From: Planctomycetales bacterium 71-10 | GTDB taxonomy: Bacteria; Planctomycetota; Planctomycetia; Isosphaerales; Isosphaeraceae | NCBI GenBank assembly: GCA_001898385.1 | Contig: MKTT01000073.1 | Location: 1-64,000 of the forward strand | Direction: 5' to 3' | Length of the DNA: 64,000 bases | Shown here: positions 6,513 to 15,722 of the stretch, in pieces | Position numbering within the stretch: position 1 is the first letter of the stretch | Layout of the letters: the number at the start of each line of letters is the position of its first letter | Notes under the pieces: model-generated | The model's input: the letters and a program-made list of their open reading frames with translations, nothing else | The model's database searches: none | What the model was told of the DNA's origin: nothing | Translations under genes and position numbers: made by a program

Positions 6513-8834
6513 ATGATGCGAACCGGTCGATGCGCCCTGGCGGCGCTGGGCCTGCTGGCGACGACGGCCGTCCAGGCCGACCCGCCCAAGCTGGCGGACG
6601 CCTCGCCCTCCGGCGTGCGTCGCGGCGAGGCGGCGGAGGTGACGCTCTCGGGCGAGCGGCTTGGGGCGAACCCGCGGCTGATCGCGGCGTTCCCGTTCCA
6701 GGTCGAGGCCCTGCCCCCGGAGCGGAGCAAGCCGGAGGCGTGGGCCTTCAGGCTGACCGTCCCCGCGTCGGTGGCCGCCGGGGCGTACCCGATCCGCGTC
6801 CAGACCGACGGCGGCGTCTCCGCCCCCCTGCTCTTCTCCGTCGGCCAGCTCCCGCAGGTCGCCGAGGCCGAGGACAACGGCCGGATCGACGCCGCCCAGG
6901 CCGTGCCGGCGCCGGCGGTGGTGGAGGGCCGCGCGGCGGGGAACGACGTCGACTGCTTCCGGTTCGCCGGCAAGAAGGGCCAGCGGATCGTGGTCGACGC
7001 CCAGTGCGCCCGGATCGGCTCCGGGGTCGACCCGACGGTGCGCCTGTCGCAGGTCGCCCCCGCGCGGCGGTTCATCGCCTCGGCCGAGGACACGCCCGGC
7101 CTGCTGACCGACGCCCGCATGTTCGTGGAATTGCCCGAGGATGGTGACTACGTCGTCGAGCTGTCGGACGCTCGCTACGCCGGCGGCGGCCGGCCGGTCT
7201 ACCGGCTGGTGATCGGCGAGGTCCCCGCCGCGGAGGAGGTCTATCCGCTGGGGGGCCGCGACGGCGAGACGGTGGGGTTCGAGTTGCACGGCGGCACGTT
7301 CGCGGAGCCCCGGCCGGTCGCGGCCCGGTTGGCGTCGCTGCCGCACGTCGCGCGTCACGTCCCGCGATTCGAGGCCGGCGGCCTCGACGCCGAATCGACC
7401 CGGCCGCTGACGGTCTCGGCGTATCCCGAGGTCCGCGAGCCGGCCGACAACGCCGCCGCGCCGATCCGCGTCGCCGCCCCGGTCGTCCTCAACGGCCGCA
7501 TCGAGGCCCCCGGTGACGAGGACCGCTTCGTCGTCGCGACGACGCCGGGCGCGAAGGTTCGCATCCGGGTCGACGCCGCCAAGCTCGGCTCCGCGCTCGA
7601 CGGCTGGCTCCAGGTGCTCAACCCGAAGGGCGCGGCGATCGCCACGGCCGACGACCAGTCGACGGCCGGCCCGACGGTCAACGGCGTCGCCGCGAAGATC
7701 GTCGACGCCGACCCGGCCGCGACCGTCGACGTGCCCGCCGACGTCGATGAACTGACGCTGGTCGTCCGCGACAACGAGAAGCGCGGGGGGGTGGGATACG
7801 GCTACCGCATCGTCGTCGAGCCCGCCGTTCCGAGCTTCGCCCTGACGCTCGACGCGACCGAGGCGAACGTCCCGCGCGGGGGGTCGAACGTGATCGGCGT
7901 GACGGTGGCCCGCGACGGCTACGACGGCCCCATCGCCCTCTCCGTGGTCGACCCGCCGCCGGGCGTCACGGTCCGGCCGGGGAGCGTCGCCGCCGGCCAG
8001 GCCCTCGGCAAGCTCTCGCTCACCGCGACGCCCGACGCCTCGTTCGCCGTGGCCGACCTCAAGGTCGTCGGCGAGGGTCAGGGCCCCGCCGGGCCGATCC
8101 GTCGCGTCGCCGCGGCCCGCGAGGTCTACGCCAAGCAGGACTACGTCGAGACCAACGTCCTCCCGCGCGAGGCCCTGGCGACGGCCCCGTCGACCGCGGA
8201 CGTCGTCGCCCTCGACGCCCCCGCGGGCCCGATCGAGGTGGCGCACGGCCAGTCGGCGACGATCCCGGTGAAGCTCGCCCGGACGGCCGGGGCCGACGCG
8301 GCGGTGGACCTCAACGCCCTGCCCCTCGCCCCAGGCTTCACCGCCGCCGCCGTGAAGGTCGCCGAGAAGGCCGAGGCGGCCGACTTCGTGGTAGCCGTCG
8401 CCCCCGAGGCGGCCCTGGGCGCGACCACGATCGGCTTCTCCGCCAAGGGGAAATTCGCCCCCGGCGAGCGGACGATCGAGGGCCCCGTCGTCACCCTGAA
8501 CGTCGTCCGCCCCGTCGACCTGGCCCTGGAGCCGCCGGCCGTCGAGGTCGCCCCCGGGGCGGTGGTCGAGGTGAAGGGGAAGCTCGTCCGCAAGGGGGCG
8601 TTCAAGGACCTGGTCGTCGTCAAGCTCGACGGCCTCCCCGCCGGCCTGACGGCCGAGCCCGTCACCGTCGCCCCCGAGGCGGCCGACTTCGTCGTCAAGC
8701 TCACGGCCGCCGCCGACGCCAAGCCGGCCGAGGCCGCCGCGAAGGTCCTGCCCGCCTTCCAGGTCGCCGGCAAGGACTATCCTTATCCCCCCGCGACCCT
8801 GACGACGAAGATCGTCGCCCCCCCGGCGAAGTGA
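6513..8834 (+). CDS. Secreted PPC/Ig-like repeat protein
   Basis: A 773-residue exported protein with a signal peptide (MMRTGRCALAALGLLATTAVQA). An IPT/Ig-like domain follows (residues about 25-110, PSGVRRGEAAEVTLSGERLG). Next come at least two PPC-like beta-sandwich domains with the typical DVDCFRFAGKKGQRIVVDAQ and DEDRFVVATTPGAKVRIRVDA strands (about 120-240 and 300-440). The C-terminal half consists of Ig-like repeats (IALSVVDPPPGVTV; DLVVVKLDGLPAGL). Planctomycetes carry many such proteins next to cytochrome c/WD40 or DUF1549/DUF1553 genes. The cytochrome-WD40 gene 146 bases downstream fits that pattern, so a joint periplasmic role is inferred. ATG 6513 is preceded by GGAGCGGAG; an upstream ATG at 6420 would bury the signal peptide. 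Confidence 0.8.
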   Translation: MMRTGRCALAALGLLATTAVQADPPKLADASPSGVRRGEAAEVTLSGERLGANPRLIAAFPFQVEALPPERSKPEAWAFRLTVPASVAAGAYPIRVQTDGGVSAPLLFSVGQLPQVAEAEDNGRIDAAQAVPAPAVVEGRAAGNDVDCFRFAGKKGQRIVVDAQCARIGSGVDPTVRLSQVAPARRFIASAEDTPGLLTDARMFVELPEDGDYVVELSDARYAGGGRPVYRLVIGEVPAAEEVYPLGGRDGETVGFELHGGTFAEPRPVAARLASLPHVARHVPRFEAGGLDAESTRPLTVSAYPEVREPADNAAAPIRVAAPVVLNGRIEAPGDEDRFVVATTPGAKVRIRVDAAKLGSALDGWLQVLNPKGAAIATADDQSTAGPTVNGVAAKIVDADPAATVDVPADVDELTLVVRDNEKRGGVGYGYRIVVEPAVPSFALTLDATEANVPRGGSNVIGVTVARDGYDGPIALSVVDPPPGVTVRPGSVAAGQALGKLSLTATPDASFAVADLKVVGEGQGPAGPIRRVAAAREVYAKQDYVETNVLPREALATAPSTADVVALDAPAGPIEVAHGQSATIPVKLARTAGADAAVDLNALPLAPGFTAAAVKVAEKAEAADFVVAVAPEAALGATTIGFSAKGKFAPGERTIEGPVVTLNVVRPVDLALEPPAVEVAPGAVVEVKGKLVRKGAFKDLVVVKLDGLPAGLTAEPVTVAPEAADFVVKLTAAADAKPAEAAAKVLPAFQVAGKDYPYPPATLTTKIVAPPAK

Positions 8835-8850
8835 GGGACGAGGCTTTTTT

Positions 8851-8918
8851 GTAGGCTGGGTCGAGACCCAGCCCACGCAGGCCAAGGCTCTCCTGGGCTG
8901 GGTCTCGACCCAGCCTAC
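8851..8918. repeat. 25-bp perfect inverted repeat, REP-like
   Basis: Positions 8851-8875 and 8894-8918 are exact inverted copies separated by 18 bases. Each arm is itself nearly palindromic around CTGGGTCGAGACCCAG. It lies just after a T6 run between two same-strand genes. The structure matches dispersed REP-type hairpins. A second element of the same size but different sequence occurs at 37125-37204. Confidence 0.85.
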
Positions 8919-8980
8919 GACGAGCTGGCAAGCCACCCGATCGGTCGCGGTCGAATGCCCGGTGATCTCAGGAGACTCCC

Positions 8981-10384
8981 ATGCCCCGCCCCGCCGCCTC
9001 GCGACGCCTCCTCGCCGCGCTTCTCCTGATGATCGCCCCGGCCGCGTTCGGCGAGGAGCCGCCGGCCGAGAAGCCGGTGAGCTTCATGGGGGACGTCGCG
9101 CCGATCCTGGTGCGGAACTGCATCGCCTGCCACAACCCCAAGAAGCCCGAGAGCAAGTACGTCATGACGAGCTTCGCCAAGCTCGCCAAGGGGGGGAAGG
9201 TCGGCGAGGACGCTACGCTGGAGCCCGGCAAGCCCGACGAGAGCTACCTCATCGAGCTGATCCGCCACGACGGCGAGCCCCGCATGCCCTACAAGCAAGA
9301 TCCGCTCCCCGACGCCGAGGTCGCCCTCCTGGAGCGATGGGTGACGGAAGGGGCGAAGTACGACGGCCAGTCGGCCGACGAGGACTGGACGTTCCTCCTC
9401 CGCAAGACGCGGAAGGTCGACGCCCCCGAATCGTACCCCGTCGCCGTGCCCATCACGGCCGTCGCCTTCACGCCGGACGGCTCCCACGTCGAGGCGTCGG
9501 GCTATCACGAGCTGACCGGCTGGAAGACGGCCGACGGCGCGCTCGACGGCCGGCTCAAGGGCCTGCCCGAGCGGACCTACGACGCCGCCTTCAGCAAGGA
9601 CGGCAAGTGGCTGGCCGTGGCCTGCGGCGACCCGGGGCTCTACGGCCTGGCCAAGCTGTACTCCGTGGAGCCCGGCGCCGAGCCCAAGTTCGTCCGCGAC
9701 CTGGCCGAGGCCCAGGACGCCGTGTTCGCCGTGGCGTTCTCGCCCGACGGCTCGAAGGTCGCGACCGCCGGTGCGGACCGGGTCCTCCGGGTCTACGACG
9801 TCGCCAAGGGAGACCTCCTGTTCCAGGTGGAGGACCACGCCGACTGGATCCTCGACCTGGCGTTCAGCCCCGACGGCAAGCTGCTCGCCACCGCCAGCCG
9901 CGACAAGACGAGCAAGGTCTTCGACGTCGAGAAGAAGGAATCGCTCGTCACCTTCCCGTCCCACGCCCAGCCGGTGTACGCCGTCCTCTTCGCCCCCGAC
10001 GGCAAGGCGGTGGCGTCGGCCGGCGGCGACGCCCAGGTGCGGATCTGGACGATCGACGGCGAGGCCAAGGAGGTCCGCAAGATCGGCGGCCTCGGCGGGG
10101 CCGTCTTCACCACGGCCCTCTCCCCCGACGGCAAGTCCCTGGCCGCCGCCGGGGCGGATCACCGCGTCCGCCTGTTCAACTTCGAGGACGGCAAGGCGTT
10201 GAAGACCCTGGAAGGCCACAAGGACTGGGTCTACTCCGTCGCCTTCTCCCCCGACGGTAAGCAGGCCGCGTCCGGGAGCTGGGACGGCGAGGTCCGCGTC
10301 TGGAACCTGGAAGACGGCAAGGCGTTGCAGTCGATCCTCGCCGCGCCTGGGCTGAAGCCGGCCGGCGACCAGGCCGCCCGCTGA
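8981..10384 (+). CDS. c-type cytochrome fused to WD40 repeats
   Basis: A 467-residue exported protein. The signal peptide (about 1-24) is followed by a planctomycete-type cytochrome c domain with one CIACH heme-binding motif (Cys47, Cys50, His51) and a possible Met axial ligand in the GEPRMPYKQDPL segment. From about residue 150 to the end there is a beta-propeller of WD40 repeats, each with the strand pattern VAFSPDGSKVATAGADRVLR or VAFSPDGKQAASGSWDGEVR. The combination suggests an electron-transfer or substrate-binding scaffold in the periplasm. ATG 8981 has AGGAG at about 7 bases. It probably forms a transcription unit with the PPC/Ig-like gene upstream. Confidence 0.9.
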   Translation: MPRPAASRRLLAALLLMIAPAAFGEEPPAEKPVSFMGDVAPILVRNCIACHNPKKPESKYVMTSFAKLAKGGKVGEDATLEPGKPDESYLIELIRHDGEPRMPYKQDPLPDAEVALLERWVTEGAKYDGQSADEDWTFLLRKTRKVDAPESYPVAVPITAVAFTPDGSHVEASGYHELTGWKTADGALDGRLKGLPERTYDAAFSKDGKWLAVACGDPGLYGLAKLYSVEPGAEPKFVRDLAEAQDAVFAVAFSPDGSKVATAGADRVLRVYDVAKGDLLFQVEDHADWILDLAFSPDGKLLATASRDKTSKVFDVEKKESLVTFPSHAQPVYAVLFAPDGKAVASAGGDAQVRIWTIDGEAKEVRKIGGLGGAVFTTALSPDGKSLAAAGADHRVRLFNFEDGKALKTLEGHKDWVYSVAFSPDGKQAASGSWDGEVRVWNLEDGKALQSILAAPGLKPAGDQAAR

Positions 10385-10504
10385 CGGCCGATCCCGCCTC
10401 ATCGGCCACGTCGCCCCGACGCGACCGCCTCCCCCCGTCGGCATACCGCACGCGAGCGGGACGACCGGCGCCGGGGGGCGACGACGCGCTGCAATTTCTC
10501 AACC

Positions 10505-10531
10505 TTGAGCCATTTCCCCGTGTGATATAAT
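10505..10531 (+). promoter_or_regulatory. Promoter with consensus extended -10 and long leader
   Basis: TGATATAAT at 10523-10531 is a perfect extended -10 (TGN-TATAAT). A possible -35, TTGAGC, lies at 10505-10510 with a short 15-base spacer. Transcription would begin near 10538, leaving a leader of about 300 bases before the protease start at 10844. Apart from this, the 10385-10843 spacer contains no gene I can support. Confidence 0.5.
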
Positions 10532-10843
10532 TGCCGACGACGGGGGGACGGCCGGAGGTGCCGCCCCCCTCGACGAGCGACCGATCACGAGCCGGGCCTC
10601 TGCCGCCGGCCTCCGCGTCCGTCGTGGCCGCCAGACTGATTGACATCCATCGAGTTGCAACAACGGAGCGGTGCGAGCGAACGCAACCCCTAGTCAGCGC
10701 CGGGTTTACCAGAACAGGATGACAGTCGGAGCCTCAGCCGAGAGCCGCCCCAGCCGTCTTCCTCGTCCCCTTGCCAACCCTTAAGGCGCTGGATCCGGGT
10801 CGACCCGCGACAGCATCGCCTCCGCCCGGGAGGACGGTCGACC

Positions 10844-12532
10844 ATGCGCCGGATCGGAACCCCACGCTTGGCCTGGTTGCTCGCGCTGCTGCTCTCCTGG
10901 TCGCCCGTCGCCACGACCCTCGCGGCCCCGCGCGAGGAGCCGGCGGCGTCGGCGCCGGCCGAGCGCGCGACGGTCGAGGTCGACGCCGCGATGGAGCGCG
11001 GCCTGGAGAAGGAGCGGCGCAAGGACTGGTCGGGCGCGATCGAGGTCTACCGCGGTGCCATGGAGAAGTGGCCCGGACGGACGGACTTCCGCCGCCGCCT
11101 GCGGCTCTGCGAGCTGCACTTCAAGCTCGGCAAGCGCTATCACGACGCCAGCTTCCGCACGGTCCTCCTCCGCCTCCCTCGCGAGCAATCGACCGAGTTG
11201 TATTCCGAGGTCCTGGAGCGGATCCAGAGCTTCTACGTCGAGGCCGTCGGCCTGGAGCCCCTGCTCCGCCACGGGCTCGACAACCTGGAAGTGGCCCTCC
11301 GCGACCCGACCTTCCTGAAGCTGAACGCCACGACCACCGAGCCGGAGCGGATCGCCTGGCTGCGCGAGCAGTACAAGGCGATGCGCGGACGCCTGGCCGT
11401 CGCCGACCGCGAGGCCGCCCTGGCCCTGGCCCTCCAGGCCGCCGACCTCGCCCGCCACGGGCTGGGGATCGAGGCGACGCCGATCCTGCTGGAGTTCACC
11501 TACGGCGCCTGCGACGCGCTCGACGACTTCACCAGCTACCTGACCCCGGACAAGCTCGAAGACCTCTACGCCATGATCGACGGCAACTTCGTCGGGCTGG
11601 GCGTCGAGCTGAAGGGGGCGACTGAAGGCTTGAAGCTCGTCGGCGTCATCCGCGGCGGCCCCGCGTGGGAGGCCGGGCTCGTGGCGGGCGACCAGATCGT
11701 CAAGATCGCCGGCCAGCCGGTGAAGGGCCTGGCGCTCGACGAGGCCGCGAACCGCCTCCAGGGGACCGAGGGGACCAGCGTCGACCTGGAGGTCCTGAAG
11801 CGCGACGCCACCGTCGCCGTCGTCCGCCTGATCCGCCGGCACGTCGACGTCGAGAGCGTCACCCGCGCCAAGATCGTCGACGAGGGGCGCGGGATCGGCT
11901 ACGTCCAGCTCGCCGGCTTCCAGAAGAGTTCGACGGACGAGCTGGACCAGGCGATCTCCGGGCTGGTGAACCTGGGGATGAAGACGCTGGTGCTGGACCT
12001 CCGCGGCAACCCGGGCGGGCTGCTGAACGTGGCCGTGGACATCGCCGACCGCTTCATCGACTCCGGCGTCATCGTCTCCACCCGCGGCCGGGCCACCGGG
12101 CAGTCCCAGGTCTTCCAGGCCGGCGGCCGGGCGCGGTGGCGGATGCCCATGTACGTCCTGACCGACCGCGACAGCGCCTCGGCCAGCGAGATCCTCGCCG
12201 GGGCGTTGCAGGACCACAAGCGGGCCGTCATCGTGGGCGACCGCACCTACGGCAAGGGCTCGGTCCAGAGCATCTTCTCGCTCCGCTCCGCCCCGGCCGG
12301 CCTCAAGCTCACGACGGCCAAGTTCTACTCGCCGACCGACCGCGCGTACAGCGAGCGCGGGGTGACCCCGGACATGCCCGTGAAGGTCCACGTCGCCGCC
12401 AGGCCGGTCGACGGGGCCGAGCCCGAGGGGCTGGACGAGACCCAGCTCGGAGACCCCCGCACCGACCCGGTCCTGGCCGCGGCCATCCGCGCCTCGGACG
12501 AAGGGGCGCGGGCCCAGGCGTCGGCCCGCTGA
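10844..12532 (+). CDS. S41 carboxy-terminal processing protease with N-terminal extension
   Basis: A 562-residue exported serine protease of the S41/CtpA family, which cleaves the C-termini of envelope proteins in the periplasm. The signal peptide is about residues 1-28. A helical N-terminal region (about 45-210, TPR-like WSGAIEVYRGAMEKWPGRTDFRRRL) precedes a PDZ domain (about 240-320, GLGVELKGATEGLKLVGVIRGGPA) and the S41 catalytic domain. The Ser/Lys dyad is visible as DSASASEI (Ser446) and TYGKGSVQ (Lys471), with the 25-residue spacing of E. coli Prc. ATG 10844 follows GGGAGGA at 9 bases. A second, Prc-like protease lies 1.1 kb downstream on the opposite strand. The substrate is unknown. 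Confidence 0.92.
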   Translation: MRRIGTPRLAWLLALLLSWSPVATTLAAPREEPAASAPAERATVEVDAAMERGLEKERRKDWSGAIEVYRGAMEKWPGRTDFRRRLRLCELHFKLGKRYHDASFRTVLLRLPREQSTELYSEVLERIQSFYVEAVGLEPLLRHGLDNLEVALRDPTFLKLNATTTEPERIAWLREQYKAMRGRLAVADREAALALALQAADLARHGLGIEATPILLEFTYGACDALDDFTSYLTPDKLEDLYAMIDGNFVGLGVELKGATEGLKLVGVIRGGPAWEAGLVAGDQIVKIAGQPVKGLALDEAANRLQGTEGTSVDLEVLKRDATVAVVRLIRRHVDVESVTRAKIVDEGRGIGYVQLAGFQKSSTDELDQAISGLVNLGMKTLVLDLRGNPGGLLNVAVDIADRFIDSGVIVSTRGRATGQSQVFQAGGRARWRMPMYVLTDRDSASASEILAGALQDHKRAVIVGDRTYGKGSVQSIFSLRSAPAGLKLTTAKFYSPTDRAYSERGVTPDMPVKVHVAARPVDGAEPEGLDETQLGDPRTDPVLAAAIRASDEGARAQASAR

Positions 12533-12602
12533 ATCTTCCCCTCGCAAACCAACCACGCCCCCGGCCGCCCGGGGGCCTTCTCTTTTCGAAGGATGACGCA
12601 CC

Positions 12603-13559
12603 GTGAAGATCGTCGTGCTCGACGGCCGGACGCTCAACGAGGACCCCCGGGCCTGGTCCGGGCTCGACGCCTACGGCGAGGTCGTTTACCACCCCATCAG
12701 CGAGCCCGACGAGGTCTTCGATCGCGCCGTGGGGTCCGACGTCCTCATCGTCAACAAGTGCCCGGTCCGCGAGCCCCTGATCGCCAGGCTGCCGGACCTG
12801 AAGTTCATCGCGGTGACCGCCACCGGCTTCGACTGCGTGGACGTCGCCGCGGCGAAGGCGAGGGGCGTGGCGGTGTCGAACGTGCGCGGGTACAGCACGG
12901 ACTCGGTCGCGCAACTGACCTTCGCGCTGCTGCTGGAGCTGACTCTCCACGTCGGCACCCACTCCGACGCCGTGTTCGCGGGCGAGTGGGCCTCGCAGCC
13001 CGACTTCTCGATCCGCAAGACGCCGCTCGTCGAGCTGGCGGGGAAGACGATGGGGATCGTCGGCCTGGGCCAGATCGGCCGGAAGGTCGCGGGCGTCGCC
13101 GAGGCGTTCGGCATGTCGACGATCGCCCACCGCCCCAGCGGCCGGACGCCCGACCCGTCCGACCCGATCCCGGCCGTCGGCCTCGACGAGCTGTTCGAGC
13201 GGGCCGACGCCATCAGCCTCCACTGCCCGCTCACGCCGACAACCCAGGGCCTGGTGAACGCCGATCGCCTCAAGAAAGCGAAGCCCACCGCCTACCTCCT
13301 CAACACCGGCCGCGGCCCGCTGATCGTCGAGCAGGACGTGGCCGATGCGCTCAACGCCGACGTCATCGCCGGGGCCGCGGTCGACGTCGTCTCGCGCGAG
13401 CCGATCAGCCCCGACAACCCGCTCTTGAAGGCGAAGAACTGCATCATCACCCCCCACATCGCCTGGGCCACCGCCGAGGCCCGCGAGCGGCTGATGGAGG
13501 CCACCATCGCCAACGTCGCCGCCTTCGCGACCGGCAGGCCGATCAACGTGGTGGGATGA
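12603..13559 (+). CDS. D-2-hydroxyacid dehydrogenase (glycerate dehydrogenase-like)
   Basis: A 318-residue NAD(P)-dependent D-isomer-specific 2-hydroxyacid dehydrogenase, cytoplasmic. The Rossmann motif GIVGLGQIGRKVAG is at about 145-158. The catalytic signature residues lie in NTGRGPLI (Arg), DVVSREPI (Glu) and ITPHIAWAT (His). The PHIAW context and overall length are closest to hydroxypyruvate reductase/glycerate dehydrogenase (HprA-like), but substrate choice within the family cannot be read from sequence. The start is GTG 12603 with GAAGGA at about 9 bases. It follows the protease gene by 70 bases and ends at a strong shared hairpin. Confidence 0.9.
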   Translation: MKIVVLDGRTLNEDPRAWSGLDAYGEVVYHPISEPDEVFDRAVGSDVLIVNKCPVREPLIARLPDLKFIAVTATGFDCVDVAAAKARGVAVSNVRGYSTDSVAQLTFALLLELTLHVGTHSDAVFAGEWASQPDFSIRKTPLVELAGKTMGIVGLGQIGRKVAGVAEAFGMSTIAHRPSGRTPDPSDPIPAVGLDELFERADAISLHCPLTPTTQGLVNADRLKKAKPTAYLLNTGRGPLIVEQDVADALNADVIAGAAVDVVSREPISPDNPLLKAKNCIITPHIAWATAEARERLMEATIANVAAFATGRPINVVG

Positions 13560-13598
13560 CGAGAGGAACGGGCCGGGCGAAACCCGGCTTCGAAATGC

Positions 13599-13630
13599 AG
13601 CGAGCCGGCCGAGACTTCGGCCGGCTCGCT
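13599..13630. terminator. Bidirectional hairpin terminator
   Basis: AGCGAGCCGGCCGA (13599-13612) and its exact complement (13617-13630) form a 14-bp stem with a 4-base loop. It sits in the 87-bp gap between the convergent hydroxyacid dehydrogenase and Prc-like protease genes. Only a short pyrimidine tail follows, so termination efficiency is uncertain. Confidence 0.75.
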
Positions 13631-13646
13631 CTGGGATCGATCCGAC

Positions 13647-15722
13647 TCAATCGTTGGCCACGTCGGCCGCCTTGACGGGGGCGGCGGCGAGGGCCTTGGA
13701 GCCGAGGGTCAGGTAGTCGCCGACGATGCGGAGGATCTCGTCGTTGTAGAAGTCGGAGATCCAGACCTCGCGCTCGACGTACTTCTTCTTGGCGCGCTTG
13801 TCCTTCTTCTCCTTCTCCTCGGCGGCCTTCTCCTCGTCGTCGGGGATGAACTCGGCCTTGAACTTGGCCTCCTCAAGCGGGATCTGGTGCTTGGCCTTGC
13901 GGTCGAGGTACTGCTTGATGCGGGACTCCAGCTTCTGGAAGCCGGCGTCGTCCTTGCGGCGCTCGGCGGAGCGGGCGTTGAGGGCGGCGACGAGGTCGTC
14001 GGCCGTGCGGTTCCACTCGTCGTGGGCGAGCGGGGCGACCTTCTGGAACTTCAGGGCGTTGTCCATCTTCCCCTCGCCGACGTCCATCGAGTCGCGGAGC
14101 GACGGCAGGTGGACGTGGGGGGCGACGCCGTTGATCTGGGTGCTGTCGCCGTTGGCCCGGAAGAACTGCTGGATTGTGAGCTTCAGGGCCCCGCGGTTCT
14201 TCGCCTTCTCGCGGCGGCGGGAGGATTGCTCGCCGATGTTGACGATGCTCTGCACCGTCCCCTTGCCGAAGGTGCTGGCGTCGCCGATGATCAGCCCTCG
14301 GCCGTAGTCGGCGATCACGCCGGCGAAGATCTCCGAGGCGCTGGCGCTCGACTTGTTGATCAGGACCGCCAGCGGGCCGTCCCAGGCCGTCCCGTCCTCC
14401 TCGTCGCGCAGCGGCTTGACGCCGACGGCGTCCTTCACCTGGACGACCGGGCCCTTGTCGATGAACAGGCCGGAGAGCGTCTTGGCCTCTTCGAGCAGGC
14501 CGCCGCCGTTGTCGCGGAGGTCGACGATGACCGCCTCGACGCCCGCCGCCTTGAACTCGTCGAGCAGCCGCCGGCAGTCGACGGTGGCGGAGACGGCGTT
14601 CGGGTCGCCGCGGAGGATGGCCATGGTGTCGCCGTAGAAGGCCGGCAGGTTGATGACGCCGATCTTGACGTCGCGGCCCCCGACCTTGGAGTCCAGGATC
14701 TTCCCCTTGGCGTGCTGCTCGGTCAGCTCGACCCGGCCGCGGGTGATGGCGTACTCCTTCAGCTCCTTGGTCTCCCCGGTCTGGACGATCAGCTTGACGA
14801 CCGTCTTGCTGGGCCCGCGGATGTGGCGGACCACGTCGCTGAGCTTCTTCTCGACCAGGCTGGTCTCCGTGCCGTCGTCGTTCCGGATGCCGACGATCTT
14901 GTCGTCGGGCTGGAGCCGGCCGTCCTTGTCGGCCGGGCCGTTGGGGACGATCTCCTTGACGACCGCGTAGCCGTCCTCCGACCCGAGCGACGCGCCGATG
15001 CCCTCCAGCGAGAGGTGGAGCTGCTGGCTCAGCAGGTCTTCCAGGTTCTTGGGGCCCAGGTAGGCCGAGTGCGGGTCGAACGTCCGCGTCAGGCTGGACA
15101 GGTAGATTTCGAGGAGTTCGCCCGAGTCGAGCTGGTGGAAGACGCGATTGCGGTCGCGGTAGCGGACGATCAGCTTATGGACCACCTCTTCCGGCTTCAG
15201 GGAGCCGTCCATCCGGAAGCCGAGCTGCTCGAACTTCAGCTTCTTGGCCCAGCGCTCGTCGGCCTCGGCCTTGGTGGCCGGGTAGTCGATCTTGTCGGGA
15301 TCGTCGACCAGATACTCATCGACGGTGAAGTCGAACGGCTTGGAGAGCAGGTCCATGACGGTCTTGTACCGCTCATCCTGGCGCTGGAGGAAGCGGTCGA
15401 AGACCTTGCGGGCGAAGCTCACGTCGCCCTGACGGATCTGGTCGTCCAGGTCGGTCGCGTCCTTCTTAAACTCCTCGACGTCCCCCTTCAGGAAGTAGTA
15501 CTTCTGGGGGTCGAGATCCTTGAGGAAGTTGTCGCACCACTTGATCGCGATCTCGTCGTTGATCTCCGGGTGGGCCATGTGGCCCCGCTCCAGGAGTGCT
15601 ACGACGGTGCGCGCGATCTCCTGCTCCTCGTCCACGGGGGTGGGAGCTTGAGCGCCGACGATCGCGGCCATCAGGAACAGGATCGCGACCAGCGAGAGGG
15701 GACGTAATGCAAGTCGGGGCAT
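13647..15722 (-). CDS. prc: Tail-specific protease, Prc/CtpA family
   Basis: A 691-residue periplasmic S41 protease with the architecture of E. coli Prc (Tsp). It has a signal peptide (1-24), an N-terminal helical domain (about 25-220, LLERGHMAHPEINDE, LSSLTRTFDPHSAYLGP), a PDZ domain (about 235-330) and the S41 domain. The dyad is in SSASASEIFAG (Ser461) and TFGKGTVQ (Lys487). The C-terminal DUF3340-type region ends in a Lys/Glu-rich stretch (EEKAAEEKEKKDKRAKKK) and a final ISDFYNDEILRIVGDYL segment. Prc degrades or trims envelope proteins with nonpolar C-termini. ATG 15722 has AGGA about 10 bases upstream. The other S41 protease in the window is smaller and lacks the DUF3340 tail. Confidence 0.95.
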   Translation of the reverse strand: MPRLALRPLSLVAILFLMAAIVGAQAPTPVDEEQEIARTVVALLERGHMAHPEINDEIAIKWCDNFLKDLDPQKYYFLKGDVEEFKKDATDLDDQIRQGDVSFARKVFDRFLQRQDERYKTVMDLLSKPFDFTVDEYLVDDPDKIDYPATKAEADERWAKKLKFEQLGFRMDGSLKPEEVVHKLIVRYRDRNRVFHQLDSGELLEIYLSSLTRTFDPHSAYLGPKNLEDLLSQQLHLSLEGIGASLGSEDGYAVVKEIVPNGPADKDGRLQPDDKIVGIRNDDGTETSLVEKKLSDVVRHIRGPSKTVVKLIVQTGETKELKEYAITRGRVELTEQHAKGKILDSKVGGRDVKIGVINLPAFYGDTMAILRGDPNAVSATVDCRRLLDEFKAAGVEAVIVDLRDNGGGLLEEAKTLSGLFIDKGPVVQVKDAVGVKPLRDEEDGTAWDGPLAVLINKSSASASEIFAGVIADYGRGLIIGDASTFGKGTVQSIVNIGEQSSRRREKAKNRGALKLTIQQFFRANGDSTQINGVAPHVHLPSLRDSMDVGEGKMDNALKFQKVAPLAHDEWNRTADDLVAALNARSAERRKDDAGFQKLESRIKQYLDRKAKHQIPLEEAKFKAEFIPDDEEKAAEEKEKKDKRAKKKYVEREVWISDFYNDEILRIVGDYLTLGSKALAAAPVKAADVAND

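Noticed and set aside
13887-15707. A 606-codon open frame on the plus strand opposite prc
   Set aside because: It is antisense to a protease with intact domains and catalytic dyad. Long antisense frames are expected at this GC content.
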